From: Ptiloglossa arizonensis
Taxonomy: Eukaryota > Arthropoda > Insecta > Hymenoptera > Colletidae
DNA length: 64,000 nucleotides
Reading direction: 5' to 3'
Assembly (NCBI RefSeq): GCF_051014685.1
Contig: NW_027478979.1
Location: 244,703 to 308,702 of the forward strand
Shown: piece after piece, positions 1 through 10,895 of the stretch
Layout of the letters: each line of letters opens with the position of its first letter
How positions within the stretch are numbered: position 1 is the first letter of the stretch
Translations under genes and position numbers: made by a program
The notes under the pieces: model-generated
The model's database searches: none
Told to the model about the DNA's origin: nothing
What the model saw: the letters and a program-made list of their open reading frames with translations, nothing else

Positions 1-184
1 GCCATTCTAGTTATTCGTTTCGAGCATCAGAACTGCGAAAATTTTGAGTTTCCCAACCGTTTCTTACGTCCAAACTGCCATATCTCCGGAACGGTTTGAC
101 GAATCCGTATAATTTCTGTTGCATCTGAAAGTAGAAACTCGCCTGATTACAACGGTATGTGTACTTTCCCCTAGGCCGTTCTAC

Positions 185-748
185 TTATTCGTTTCGAGCA
201 TCAGAACTGCGAAAATTTTGAGTTTCTCCACCGTTTCTTACCTCCAAGCTGCCATATCTCGCGAACGGATTGACGAATCCGAATAATTTCTTTTGCTTCT
301 GAAAGTAGAAACTCGCCCGATTACAACGGTATGTGTACTTTTCCCCGAGGCCATTCTTGTTATTCGCTTCGAGCACCAGAACTGCGAAAATTTTGCGTTT
401 CTCAACCGTTTCTTACCTCCAAACTGCCATATCTCGCGAACGGATTGACGAATCCGAATAATTTCTGTTGCATCTGAAAGTAGAAACTCGCCCGATTACA
501 ACGGTATGTGTACTTTTCCCCTAGGCCATTCTACTTATACGTTTCGAGCATCAGAACTGCGAAAATTTTGAGATTCTCAACAGTTTCTTACCTCCAAAGT
601 GCCATATCTCGCGAACGGATTGACGAATCCGAATAATTTCTGTTGCATCTGAAAGTAGAAACTCGCCCGATTACAACGGTATGTGTACTATTCCCCTAGG
701 CCATTCTGCTTATTCGTTTCGAGCATCAGAACTGCGAAAATTTTGAGT
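185..748. repeat. Type A duplication, copy 1 (offset 1,050 bp, 6 monomers)
   Basis: This stretch recurs with no difference that I found at 1,235-1,798. It includes rare variants such as TTTTGCTTCT, the CGCTTCGAGCACC box, TTTTGCGTTT and CAACAGTTTC. The nearest differences are at 184/1,234 on the left and 749/1,799 on the right. The offset is exactly six monomers, consistent with unequal crossing over in register. Confidence 0.9.
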
Positions 749-1234
749 TTCTCAACCGTTTCTTACCTCCAAAGTGCCATATCTCGCGAACGGATTGACG
801 AATCCGAATAATTTCTGTTGCTTCTGAAAGTAGAAACTCGCCCGATTAGAACGGTATGTGTACTGTTCCCCTAGGACATTCTAGTTATTCGTTTCGAGCA
901 TCAGAACTGCGAAAATTTTGAGTTTCTCAACCGTTTCTTACGTCCAAACTGCCATATCTCCGGAACGGATTGACGAATGCGAACAATTTCTGATGCATCT
1001 GAAAGTAGAAGCTCGCCCGATTACAACGATATGTGTACTTTTCCCCTAGGCCATTCTACTTATTCGTTTCGAGCATCAGAACTGCGAAAATTTTGAGTTT
1101 CTCAACCGTTTCTTACCTCCAAAGTGCCATATCTCGCGAACGGATTGACGAATGCGAACAATTTCTGATGCATTTGAAAGTAGAAGCTCGCTCGATTACA
1201 ACGGTATGTGTACTCTTCCCCTAGGCCGTTCTAG

Positions 1235-1798
1235 TTATTCGTTTCGAGCATCAGAACTGCGAAAATTTTGAGTTTCTCCACCGTTTCTTACCTCCAAGCT
1301 GCCATATCTCGCGAACGGATTGACGAATCCGAATAATTTCTTTTGCTTCTGAAAGTAGAAACTCGCCCGATTACAACGGTATGTGTACTTTTCCCCGAGG
1401 CCATTCTTGTTATTCGCTTCGAGCACCAGAACTGCGAAAATTTTGCGTTTCTCAACCGTTTCTTACCTCCAAACTGCCATATCTCGCGAACGGATTGACG
1501 AATCCGAATAATTTCTGTTGCATCTGAAAGTAGAAACTCGCCCGATTACAACGGTATGTGTACTTTTCCCCTAGGCCATTCTACTTATACGTTTCGAGCA
1601 TCAGAACTGCGAAAATTTTGAGATTCTCAACAGTTTCTTACCTCCAAAGTGCCATATCTCGCGAACGGATTGACGAATCCGAATAATTTCTGTTGCATCT
1701 GAAAGTAGAAACTCGCCCGATTACAACGGTATGTGTACTATTCCCCTAGGCCATTCTGCTTATTCGTTTCGAGCATCAGAACTGCGAAAATTTTGAGT
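1235..1798. repeat. Type A duplication, copy 2 (offset 1,050 bp)
   Basis: This is the second copy of the block at 185-748. After 1,798 the similarity falls away and the next monomer belongs to the GAACAATTTC subfamily (about 1,852). Sequence like 670-878 resumes at about 2,070-2,278, an offset of 1,400 bp (8 monomers), so at least two different duplication lengths operated here. Confidence 0.9.
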
Positions 1799-2803
1799 CT
1801 CTCAACCGTTTCTTACCTCCAAAGTGCCATATCTCGCGAACGGATTGACGAATGCGAACAATTTCTGACGCATTTGAAAGTAGAAGCTCGCTCGATTACA
1901 ACGGTATGTGTACTCTTCCCCTAGGCCATTCTAGTTATTCGTTTCGAGCATCAGAACTGCGAAAATGTTGAGTTTCTCAACCGTTTCTTACCTCCAAAGT
2001 GCCATATCTCGCGAACGGATTGACGAATCCGAATAATTTCTGTTGCATCTGAAAGTAGAAACTCGCCCGATTACAACGGTATGTGTACTATTCCCCTAGG
2101 CCATTCTGCTTATTCGTTTCGAGCATCAGAACTGCGAAAATTTTGAGTTTCTCAACCGTTTCTTACCTCCAAAGTGCCATATCTCGCGAACGGATTGACG
2201 AATCCGAATAATTTCTGTTGCTTCTGAAAGTAGAAACTCGCCCGATTAGAATGGTATGTGTACTGTTCCCCTAGGACATTCTAGTTATTCGTTTCGACCA
2301 TCTGAATTGCGAAAATTTTATGTTTCTCAACCGTTTCTTACCTCCAAACTGCCATATCTCGCGAACGGTTTGCGAATCCGAATAATTTCTGTTGCATCTA
2401 AAAGTAGAAACTCGCCAGATTACAACGGTATGTGTACTTTTCCTCTAGGCCATTCTTGTTATTCGTTTCGAGCACCAGAACTGCGAAAATTTTGAGTTTC
2501 TCAACCGTTTCTTACCTCCAAACTGCAATATCTCGCGAACGGATTGACGAATACGAATAGTTTCTATTGCATCTGAAAGTAGAAACTCGCCCGATTACAA
2601 CGGTATGTGTACTTTTCCCCTAGGCCATTCTACTTATTCGTTTCGAAGATCAGAACTGCGTAAATTTTGAGTTTCTCAACCGTTTCTTACCTCCAAAACT
2701 GCCATATCTCGCGAACGGATTGACGAATCCGAATAATTTCTGTTGCATCTGAAAGTAGAAACTCGCCCGATTACAACGGTATGTGTATTTTTCCCCTAGG
2801 CCA

Positions 2804-3542
2804 TTCTACTTATACGTTTCGAGCATCAGAACTGCGAAAATTTTGAGATTCTCAACAGTTTCTTACCTCCAAAGTGCCATATCTCGCGAACGGATTGACG
2901 AATCCGAATAATTTCTGTTGCATCTGAAAGTAGAAACTCGCCCGATTACAACGGTAGTGTACTTTTCCCCAAGAGCATTCTAGTTATTCGTTTCGACCAT
3001 CAGAATTGCAAAAATTTTAAGTTTCTCAACCGTTTCTTACATCCAAAGTGCCATATCTCGCGAACGGATTGACGAATCCGAATAATTTCTGTTGCGTCTG
3101 AAAGTAGAAACTCGCCCGACTACAACGGTATGTGTACTTTTCCCCGAGGCCATTCTTGTTATTCGCTTCGAGCACCAGAACTGCGAAAATTTTGCGTTTC
3201 TCAACCGTTTCTTACTTCCAAACTGCCATATCTCGCGAACGGATTGACGAATCCGAATAATTTCTGTTGCATCTGAAAGTAGAAGCTCGCCCGATTACAA
3301 CGGTATGTGTACTTTTCCCCTAGGCCATTCTACTTATACGTTTCGAGCATCAGAACTGCGAAAATTTTGAGATTCTCAACAGTTTCTTACCTCCAAAGTG
3401 CCATATCTCGCGAACGGATTGACGAATCCGAATAATTTCTGTTGCATCTGAAAGTAGAAACTCGCCCGATTACAACGGTAGTGTACTTTTCCCCAAGAGC
3501 ATTCTAGTTATTCGTTTCGACCATCAGAATTGCAAAAATTTT
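2804..3542. repeat. Type A three-monomer duplication (offset 524 bp)
   Basis: The sequence from 2,804 to about 3,018 is repeated from 3,328 to about 3,542. Both copies share TACTTATACG, CAACAGTTTC, the 1-bp deletion in GGTAGTGT, CCCCAAGAGC and the CGACCATCAGAATTGC variant. The offset is 524, one less than three monomers, because the shared deletion lies inside the period. A block carrying a private deletion was therefore copied after the deletion arose. Confidence 0.85.
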
Positions 3543-3676
3543 GAGTTTCTCAACCGTTTCTTACCTCCAAACTGCCATATCTCGCGAACGGATTGACGAA
3601 TCCGAATAATTTCTGTTGCATCTGAAAGTAGAAACTCGCCCGATTCCAACGGTATGTGTACTTTTCCCCTAGGCCG

Positions 3677-3985
3677 TTCTACTTATTCGTTTCGAGCATC
3701 AGAACTGCGAAAATTTTGAGTTTCTCAACCGTTTCTTACCTCCAAACTGCCATATCTCGCGAACGGATTGACGAATCCGAATAATTTCTGTTGCATCTAA
3801 AAGTAGAAACCCGCCGATTAGAACGGTATGTGTACTTTTCCCCTAGGCCATCCTAGTTATTCGTTTCGAGCATCAGAACTGCAAAAATTTTGAGTTTCTC
3901 AGCCGTTTGTTACCTCCAAACTACCATATCTCGCCAACGGATTGACGAATCCGAATAATTTCTGATGCATTTGAAAGTAGAAACT
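3677..3985. repeat. Type A module with AAACCCGCCGATTAGAACGG, copy 1 of 3
   Basis: This two-monomer module carries CATCTAAAAGTAG, a deleted base in CCCGCCGATT, CCATCCTAG, CAGCCGTTTG, ACTACCATATC and CTCGCCAACGG. The same set recurs from 4,726 and from 6,299, at offsets of 1,049 and 1,573 bp (about 6 and 9 monomers less small deletions). Confidence 0.88.
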
Positions 3986-4725
3986 CGCCCGATTACAACG
4001 GTATGTGTACTTTTCCCCTAGGCCATTCTACTTATTCGTTTCGAGGATCAGAACGGCGTAAATTTTGAGTTCCTCAAGCGTTTCTTACCTCCAAAACTGC
4101 CATATCTCGCGAACGGATTGACGAATCCGAATAATTTCTGTTGCATCTGAAATTAGAAACTCGCCCGATTACAACGGTATGTGTACCTTTCCCCAAGGGC
4201 ATTCTAGTTATTCGTTTCGACCATCAGAATTGCGAAAATTTTGAGTTTCCCAAACGTTTCTTACATCCAAACTGCCATATCTGGCGAACGGATTGACGAA
4301 TCCGAACAATTTCTGATGCATTTGAAAGTAGAAGCTCGCCCGATTACAACGGTATGTGTACTTTTCCCCTAGGCCATTCTTGTTATTCGTTTCGAGCATC
4401 AGAACTGCGAAAATTTTGAGTTTCCCAAACGTTTCTTACATCCAAACTGCCATATCTGGCGAACGGATGACGAATCCGAATAATTTCTGTTGCATCTGAA
4501 AGTAGAAACTCGCCTGATTACAACGATATGTGTACTTTTCTGCTAGGCCATTCTAGTTATTCGTTTCGAGCATCAGATCTGCGAAAATTTTGAGTTTCTC
4601 AACCGTTTCTTACGTCCAAACTGCCATATCTCCGGAACGGATTGACGAATCAGAATAATTTCTGTTGCATCTGAAAGTAGAAACTCGCCCGATTCCAACG
4701 GTATGTGTACTTTTCCCCTAGGCCG

Positions 4726-5034
4726 TTCTACTTATTCGTTTCGAGCATCAGAACTGCGAAAATTTTGAGTTTCTCAACCGTTTCTTACCTCCAAACTGCC
4801 ATATCTCGCGAACGGATTGACGAATCCGAATAATTTCTGTTGCATCTAAAAGTAGAAACCCGCCGATTAGAACGGTATGTGTACTTTTCCCCTAGGCCAT
4901 CCTAGTTATTCGTTTCGAGCATCAGAACTGCAAAAATTTTGAGTTTCTCAGCCGTTTGTTACCTCCAAACTACCATATCTCGCCAACGGATTGACGAATC
5001 CGAATAATTTCTGATGCATTTGAAAGTAGAAGCT
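4726..5034. repeat. Type A module, copy 2 of 3
   Basis: This copy carries the same private variant set as the module at 3,677. It is followed by a monomer with CCATTGTAG, AATGTTGAGATT and CCATTTCTCG (about 5,075-5,160) that also follows copy 3. Copies 2 and 3 therefore share a longer duplicated block than copy 1. Confidence 0.88.
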
Positions 5035-5773
5035 CGCCCGATTACAACGGTATGTGTACTTTTCCCCTAGGCCATTGTAGTTATTCGTTTCGAGCATCAG
5101 AACTGCGAAAATGTTGAGATTCTCAACCGTTTCTTACCTCCAAACTGCCATTTCTCGCGAACGGATTGACGAATCCGAATAATTTCTGTTGCACCTGAAA
5201 GTACAAACTCGCCCGATTACAACGGTATGTGTACTGTTCCCCTAGGCCATTCTAGTTATTCGTTTCGAGCATCAGAACTGCGAAAATTTTGAGTTTCTCA
5301 ACCGTTTCTTACCTCCAAAGTGCCATATCTCGCGAACGGATTGACGAATGCGCTCAATTTCTGATGCATTTGAAAGTAGAAGCTCGCTCGATTACAACGG
5401 TATGTGTACTCTTCCCCTAGGCCGTTTTAGTTATTCGTTTCGAGCATCAGAACTGCGAAAATGTTGAGATTCTCAACCGTTTCATACCTCCAAACTGCCA
5501 TTTCTCGCGAACGGATTGACGAATCCGAATAATTTCTGTTGTACCTGAAAGTACAAACTCGCCCGATTACAACGGTATGTGTACTGTTCCCCTAGGCCAT
5601 TCTAGTTATTCGTTTCGAGCATCAGAACTGCGAAAATTTTGAGTTTCCCAACCGTTTCTTACGTCCAAACTGCCATATCTCCGGAACGGTTTGACGAATC
5701 CGTATAATTTCCGTTGCATCTGAAAGTAGAAACTCGCCTGATTACAACGGTATGTGTACTTTCCCCTAGGCCA

Positions 5774-5948
5774 TTCTGGTTATTCGTTTCGAGCATCAGA
5801 ACTGCGAAAATTTTGAGTTTCTCAAGCGTTTCTTACCTCCAAACTGCCATATCTCGCGAACGGATTGACCAATCCGCAAAATTTCTGTTGCATCTGAAAG
5901 TAGAAACTCGCCCGATTACAACGGTATGTGTACTTTTCCCCTAGGCCG
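5774..5948. repeat. Chimeric or intermediate A/B monomer
   Basis: In a type A neighbourhood this monomer has B bases at several diagnostic positions: CTCAAGCG (53), GACC (97) and CCGCAAAATTTC (104 and 106). It keeps A bases at 41, 67 (CCTCCAAAC), 108, 136 and 141 (ACTCGCCCGATT), 156 and 160. It could be a gene-conversion product or a relic of the ancestor of B. The A monomer near 4,070 also has CTCAAGCG. Confidence 0.75.
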
Positions 5949-6298
5949 TTCTACTTATTCGTTTCGAGCATCAGAACTGCGAAAATTTTGAGTTTCTCCA
6001 CCGTTTCTTACATCCAAACTGCCATATCTTGCGAACGGATTGACGAATCCGAATAATTTCTGTTGCATCTGAAAGTAGAAACTCGCCTGATTACAACGGT
6101 ATGTGTACTTTTCCGCTAGGCCATTCTAGTTATTCGTTTCGAGCATCAGAACTGCGAAAATTTTGAGTTTCTCAACCGTTTCTTACGTCCAAACTGCCAT
6201 ATCTCCGGAACGGATTGACGAATCAGAATAATTTCTGTTGCATCTGAAAGTAGAAACTCGCCCGATTCAAACGGTATGTGTACTTTTCCCCTAGGCCG

Positions 6299-6607
6299 TT
6301 CTACTTATTCGTTTCGAGAATCAGAACTGCGAAAATTTTGAGTTTCTCAACCGTTTCTTACCTCCAAACTGCCATATCTCGCGAACGGATTGACGAATCC
6401 GAATAATTTCTGTTGCATCTAAAAGTAGAAACCCGCCGATTAGAACGGTATGTGTACTTTTCCCCTAGGCCATCCTAGTTATTCGTTTCGAGCATCAGAA
6501 CTGCAAAAATTTTGAGTTTCTCAGCCGTTTGTTACCTCCAAACTACCATATCTCGCCAACGGATTGACGAATCCGAATAATTTCTGATGCATTTGAAAGT
6601 AGAAGCT
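6299..6607. repeat. Type A module, copy 3 of 3
   Basis: This is the third copy of the module, followed like copy 2 by the CCATTGTAG/AATGTTGAGATT monomer (about 6,650-6,820). That monomer is the last type A unit before the switch to type B. Confidence 0.88.
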
Positions 6608-6822
6608 CGCCCGATTACAACGGTATGTGTACTTTTCCCCTAGGCCATTGTAGTTATTCGTTTCGAGCATCAGAACTGCGAAAATGTTGAGATTCTCAAC
6701 CGTTTCTTACCTCCAAACTGCCATTTCTCGCGAACGGATTGACGAATCCGAATAATTTCTGTTGCACCTGAAAGGACAAACTCGCCCAATTACAACGGTA
6801 TCTGTACTGTTCCCATAGGCCA

Positions 6823-6862
6823 TTCTAGTTATTCGTTTCGAGCATCAGAACTGCGAAAATTT
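6823..6862. other. A-to-B junction interval
   Basis: The last type A diagnostic bases are before 6,823 (CCCATAGGCCA) and the first type B base is the G of TTTGGAG at 6,863. The interval itself is identical in both types, so the exact crossover cannot be placed. The monomer boundary is kept in register: the next monomer starts at 6,998, exactly 175 bp on. This fits homologous exchange between monomers better than random end joining. Confidence 0.8.
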
Positions 6863-7100
6863 GGAGTTTCTCAAGCGTTTCTTACCTCAAAACTGCCATA
6901 TCTCGCGAACGGATTGACCAATCCGCAAAGTTTCTGTTGCATCTGAAAGTAGAAACTAGCCCCATTACAACGGTATGAGAAGTTTTCCCCTAGACCGTTC
7001 TAGTTATTCGTTTCGAGCATCAGAACTGCGAAAATTTGGAGTTTCTCAAGCGTTTCTTACCTCAAAACTGCCATATCTCGCGAACGGATTGACCAATCCG

Positions 7101-8270
7101 CAAAGATTCTGTTGCATCTGAAAGTAGAAACTAGCCCCATTACAACGGTATGAGTAGTTTTCCCCTAGACCGTTCTAGTTATTCGTTTCGAGCATCAGAA
7201 CTGCGAAAATTTGGAGTTTCTCAAGCGTTTCTTACCTCAAAACTGCCATATCTCGCGAACGGATTGACCAATCCGAAAAGTTTCTGTTGCATCTGAAAGT
7301 AGAAACTAGCCCCATTACAACGGTATGAGTAGTTTTCCCCTAGACCGTTCTAGTTATTCGTTTCGAGCATCAGAACTGCGAAAATTTGGAGTTTCTCAAG
7401 CGTTTCTTACCTCAAAACTGCCATATCTCGCGAACGGATTGACCAATCCGCAAAGTTTCTGTTGCATCTGAAAGTAGAAACTAGCCCCATTACAACGGTA
7501 TGAGTAGTTTTCCCCTAGGCCGTTCTAGTTATTCGTTTCGAGCATCAGAACTGCGAAAATTTGTAGTTTCTCAAGCGTTTCTTACCTCAAAACTGCCATA
7601 TCTCGCGAACGGATTGACCAATCCGAAAAGTTTCTGTTGCATCTGAAAGTAGAAACTAGCCCCATTACAACGGTATGAGTAGTTTTCCCCTAGACCGTTC
7701 TAGTTATTCGTTTCGAGCATCAGAACTGCGAAAATTTGGAGTTTCTCAAGCGTTTCTTACCTCAAAACTGCCATATCTCGCGAACGGATTGACCAATCCG
7801 CAAAGTTTCTGTTGCATCTGAAAGTAGAAACTAGCCCCATTACAACGGTATGAGTAGTTTTCCCCTAGGCCGTTCTAGTTATTCGTTTCGAGCATCAGAA
7901 CTGCGAAAATTTGGAGTTTCTCAAGCGTTTCTTACATCAAAACTGCCATACCTCGCGAACGGATTGACCAATCCGCAAAGTTTCTGTTGCATCTGAAAGT
8001 AGAAACTAGCCCCATTACAACGGTATGAGTAGTTTTCGCCTAGGCCGTTCTAGTTATTCGTTTCGAGCATCAGAACTGCGAAAATTTGGAGTTTCTCAAG
8101 CGTTTCTTACCTCCAAACTGCCATATCTCGCGAACGGATTGACCAATCCGCAAAGTTTCTGTTGCATCTGAAAGTAGAATCTAGCCCATTACAACGGTAT
8201 GAGTAGTTTTCCCCTAGACCGTTCTAGTTATTCGTTTCGAGCATCAGAACTGCGAAAATTTGGAGTGTCT
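7101..8270. repeat. Type B block duplicated at 9,377-10,895 (copy 1)
   Basis: The marker order here is CAAAGATTCT (7,101), CCGAAAAG, GGCCG with TTTGTAG (about 7,561), CCGAAAAG, CATACCTCGCG (about 7,947), CCTCCAAAC (about 8,109), AGAATCTAG (about 8,177) and GAGTGTCTC (about 8,264). The same order recurs from 9,377, first at an offset of 13 monomers and later of 15. Confidence 0.8.
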
Positions 8271-9376
8271 CAAGCGTTTCTTACCTCAAAACTGCCATAT
8301 CTCGCGAACGGATTGACCAATCCGCAAAGTTTCTGTTGCATCTGAAAGTAGAAACTAGCCCCATTACAACGGTATGAGTAGTTTTCCCCTAGACCGTTCT
8401 AGTTATTCGTCTCGAGCATCAGAACTGCGAAAATTTGGAGTTTCTCAAGCGTTTCTTACCTCAAAACTGCCATATCTTGCGAACGGATTGACCAATCCGC
8501 AAAGTTTCTGTTGCATCTGAAAGTAGAAACTAGCCCCATTACAACGGTATGAGTAGTTTTCCCCTAGGCCGTTCTAGTTATTCGTTTCGAGCATCAGAAC
8601 TGCGAAAATTTGGAGTTTCTCAAGCGTTTCTTACCTCAAAACTGCCATATCTCGCGAACGGATTGACCAATCCGAAAAGTTTCTGTTGCATCTGAAAGTA
8701 GAAACTAGCCCCATTACAACGGTATGAGTAGTTTTCCCCTAGACCGTTCTAGTTGTTCGTTTCGAGCATCAGAACTGCGAAAATTTGGAGTTTCTCAAGC
8801 GTTTCTTACCTCAAAACTGCCATATCTCGCGAACGGATTGACCAATCCGCAAAGTTTCTGTTGCATCTGAATGTAGAAACTAGCCCCCATTACAACGGTA
8901 TGAGTAGTTTTCCCCTAGGCCGTTCTAGTTATTCGTTTCGAGCATCAGAACTGCGAAAATTTGGAGTTTCTCAAGCGTTTCTTACCTCAAAACTGCCATA
9001 TCTCGCGAACGGATTGACCAATCCGCAAAGTTTCTGTTGCATCTGAATGTAGAAACTAGCCCCATTACAACGGTATGAGTAGTTTTCCCCCTAGGCCGTT
9101 CTAGTTATTCGTTTCGAGCATCAGAACTGCGAAAATTTGGAGTTTCTCAAGCGTTTCTTACCTCAAAACTGCCATATCTCGCGAACGGATTGACCAATCC
9201 GCAAAGTTTCTGTTGCATCTGAAAGTAGAAACTAGCCCCATTACAACGGTAAGAGTAGTTTTCCCCTAGACCGTTCTAGTTATTCGTTTCGAGCATGAGA
9301 ACTGCGAAAATTTGGAGTTTCTCAAGCGTTTCTTACCTCAAAACTGCCATATCTCGCGAACGGATTGACCAATCCG

Positions 9377-10895
9377 CAAAGATTCTGTTGCATCTGAAAG
9401 TAGAAACTAGCCCCATTACAACGGTATGAGTAGTTTTCCCCTAGACCGTTCTAGTTATTCGTTTCGAGCATCAGAACTGCGAAATTTGGAGTTTCTCAAG
9501 CGTTTCTTACCTCAAAACTGCCATATCTCGCGAACGGATTGACCAATCCGAAAAGTTTCTGTTGCATCTGAAAGTAGAAACTAGCCCCATTACAACGGTA
9601 TGAGTAGTTTTCCCCTAGACCGTTCTAGTTATTCGTTTCGAGCATCAGAACTGCGAAAATTTGGAGTTTCTCAAGCGTTTCTTACCTAAAACTGCCATAT
9701 CTCGCGAACGGATTGACCAATCCGCAAAGTTTCTGTTGCATCTGAAAGTAGAAACTAGCCCCATTACAACGGTATGAGTAGTTTTCCCCTAGGCCGTTCT
9801 AGTTATTCGTTTCGAGCATCAGAACTGCGAAAATTTGTAGTTTCTCAAGCGTTTCTTACCTCAAAACTGCCATATCTCGCGAACGGATTGACCAATCCGA
9901 AAAGTTTCTGTTGCATCTGAAAGTAGAAACTAGCCCCATTACAACGGTATGAGTAGTTTTCCCCTAGACCGTTCTAGTTATTCGTTTCGAGCATCAGAAC
10001 TGCGAAAATTTGGAGTTTCTCAAGCGTTTCTTACCTCAAAACTGCCATATCTCGCGAACGGATTGACCAATCCGCAAAGTTTCTGTTGCATCTGAAAGTA
10101 GAAACTAGCCCCATTACAACGGTATGAGTAGTTTTCCCCTAGACCGTTCTAGTTATTCGTTTCGAGCATCAGAACTGCGAAAATTTGGAGTTTCTCAAGC
10201 GTTTCTTACCTCAAAACTGCCATATCTCGCGAACGGATTGACCAATCCGAAAAGTTTCTGTTGCATCTGAAAGTAGAAACTAGCCCCATTACAACGGTAT
10301 GAGTAGTTTTCCCCTAGACCGTTCTAGTTATTCGTTTCGAGCATCAGAACTGCGAAAATTTGGAGTTTCTCAAGCGTTTCTTACCTCAAAACTGCCATAT
10401 CTCGCGAACGGATTGACCAATCCGCAAAGTTTCTGTTGCATCTGAAAGTAGAAACTAGCCCCATTACAACGGTATGAGTAGTTTTCCCCTAGGCCGTTCT
10501 AGTTATTCGTTTCGAGCATCAGAACTGCGAAAATTTGGAGTTTCTCAAGCGTTTCTTACCTCAAAACTGCCATACCTCGCGAACGGATTGACCAATCCGC
10601 AAAGTTTCTGTTGCATCTGAAAGTAGAAACTAGCCCCATTACAACGGTATGAGTAGTTTTCCCCTAGGCCGTTCTAGTTATTCGTTTCGAGCATCAGAAC
10701 TGCGAAAATTTGGAGTTTCTCAAGCGTTTCTTACCTCCAAACTGCATATCTCGCGAACGGATTGACCAATCCGCAAAGTTTCTGTTGCATCTGAAAGTAG
10801 AATCTAGCCCCATTACAACGGTATGAGTAGTTTTCCCCTAGACCGTTCTAGTTATTCGTTTCGAGCATCAGAACTGCGAAAATTTGGAGTGTCTC
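9377..10895. repeat. Type B block duplicated from 7,101-8,270 (copy 2, two monomers longer)
   Basis: The marker series of copy 1 is repeated, with two additional monomers (one CCGAAAAG and one CCGCAAAG type, about 10,141-10,490). The offset therefore rises from about 2,275 to about 2,625 bp. An internal two-monomer expansion after duplication, or loss in copy 1, explains this. Confidence 0.78.

Larger units (their letters stand above)
1..6822. repeat. Type A satellite array, 175-bp monomer, about 39 diverged copies
   Basis: Head-to-tail monomers start at 179, 354, 529 and so on (counted from the TTCT before the TTATTCG box), spaced 175 bp apart. Type A bases relative to B, in monomer numbering, are T41, C53, C67, G97, A104, T106, A108, C136, G141, T156, C160, G172 and A175. 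Monomers differ from one another by many substitutions and a few indels, for example a lost T in GGTAGTGT at about 2,956 and 3,479 and a lost base near 4,468. A subfamily with GAACAATTTCTGATGCAT followed by AGAAGCTCG recurs near 975, 1,155 and 4,305. The divergence suggests an older, less homogenised part of the array. No coding, RNA or mobile element sequence is visible. The left end continues outside the window. Confidence 0.97.

Noticed and set aside
185..9046. Short open reading frames of 60-97 codons, for example 185-376 (-), 2,256-2,495 (+), 5,714-5,944 (+) and 8,753-9,046 (+)
   Set aside because: They lie wholly inside satellite monomers and recur with them. The longest spans under two monomers. 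Since 175 leaves remainder 1 when divided by 3, frames rotate from copy to copy, and there is no codon bias, start context or domain. They are chance ORFs.
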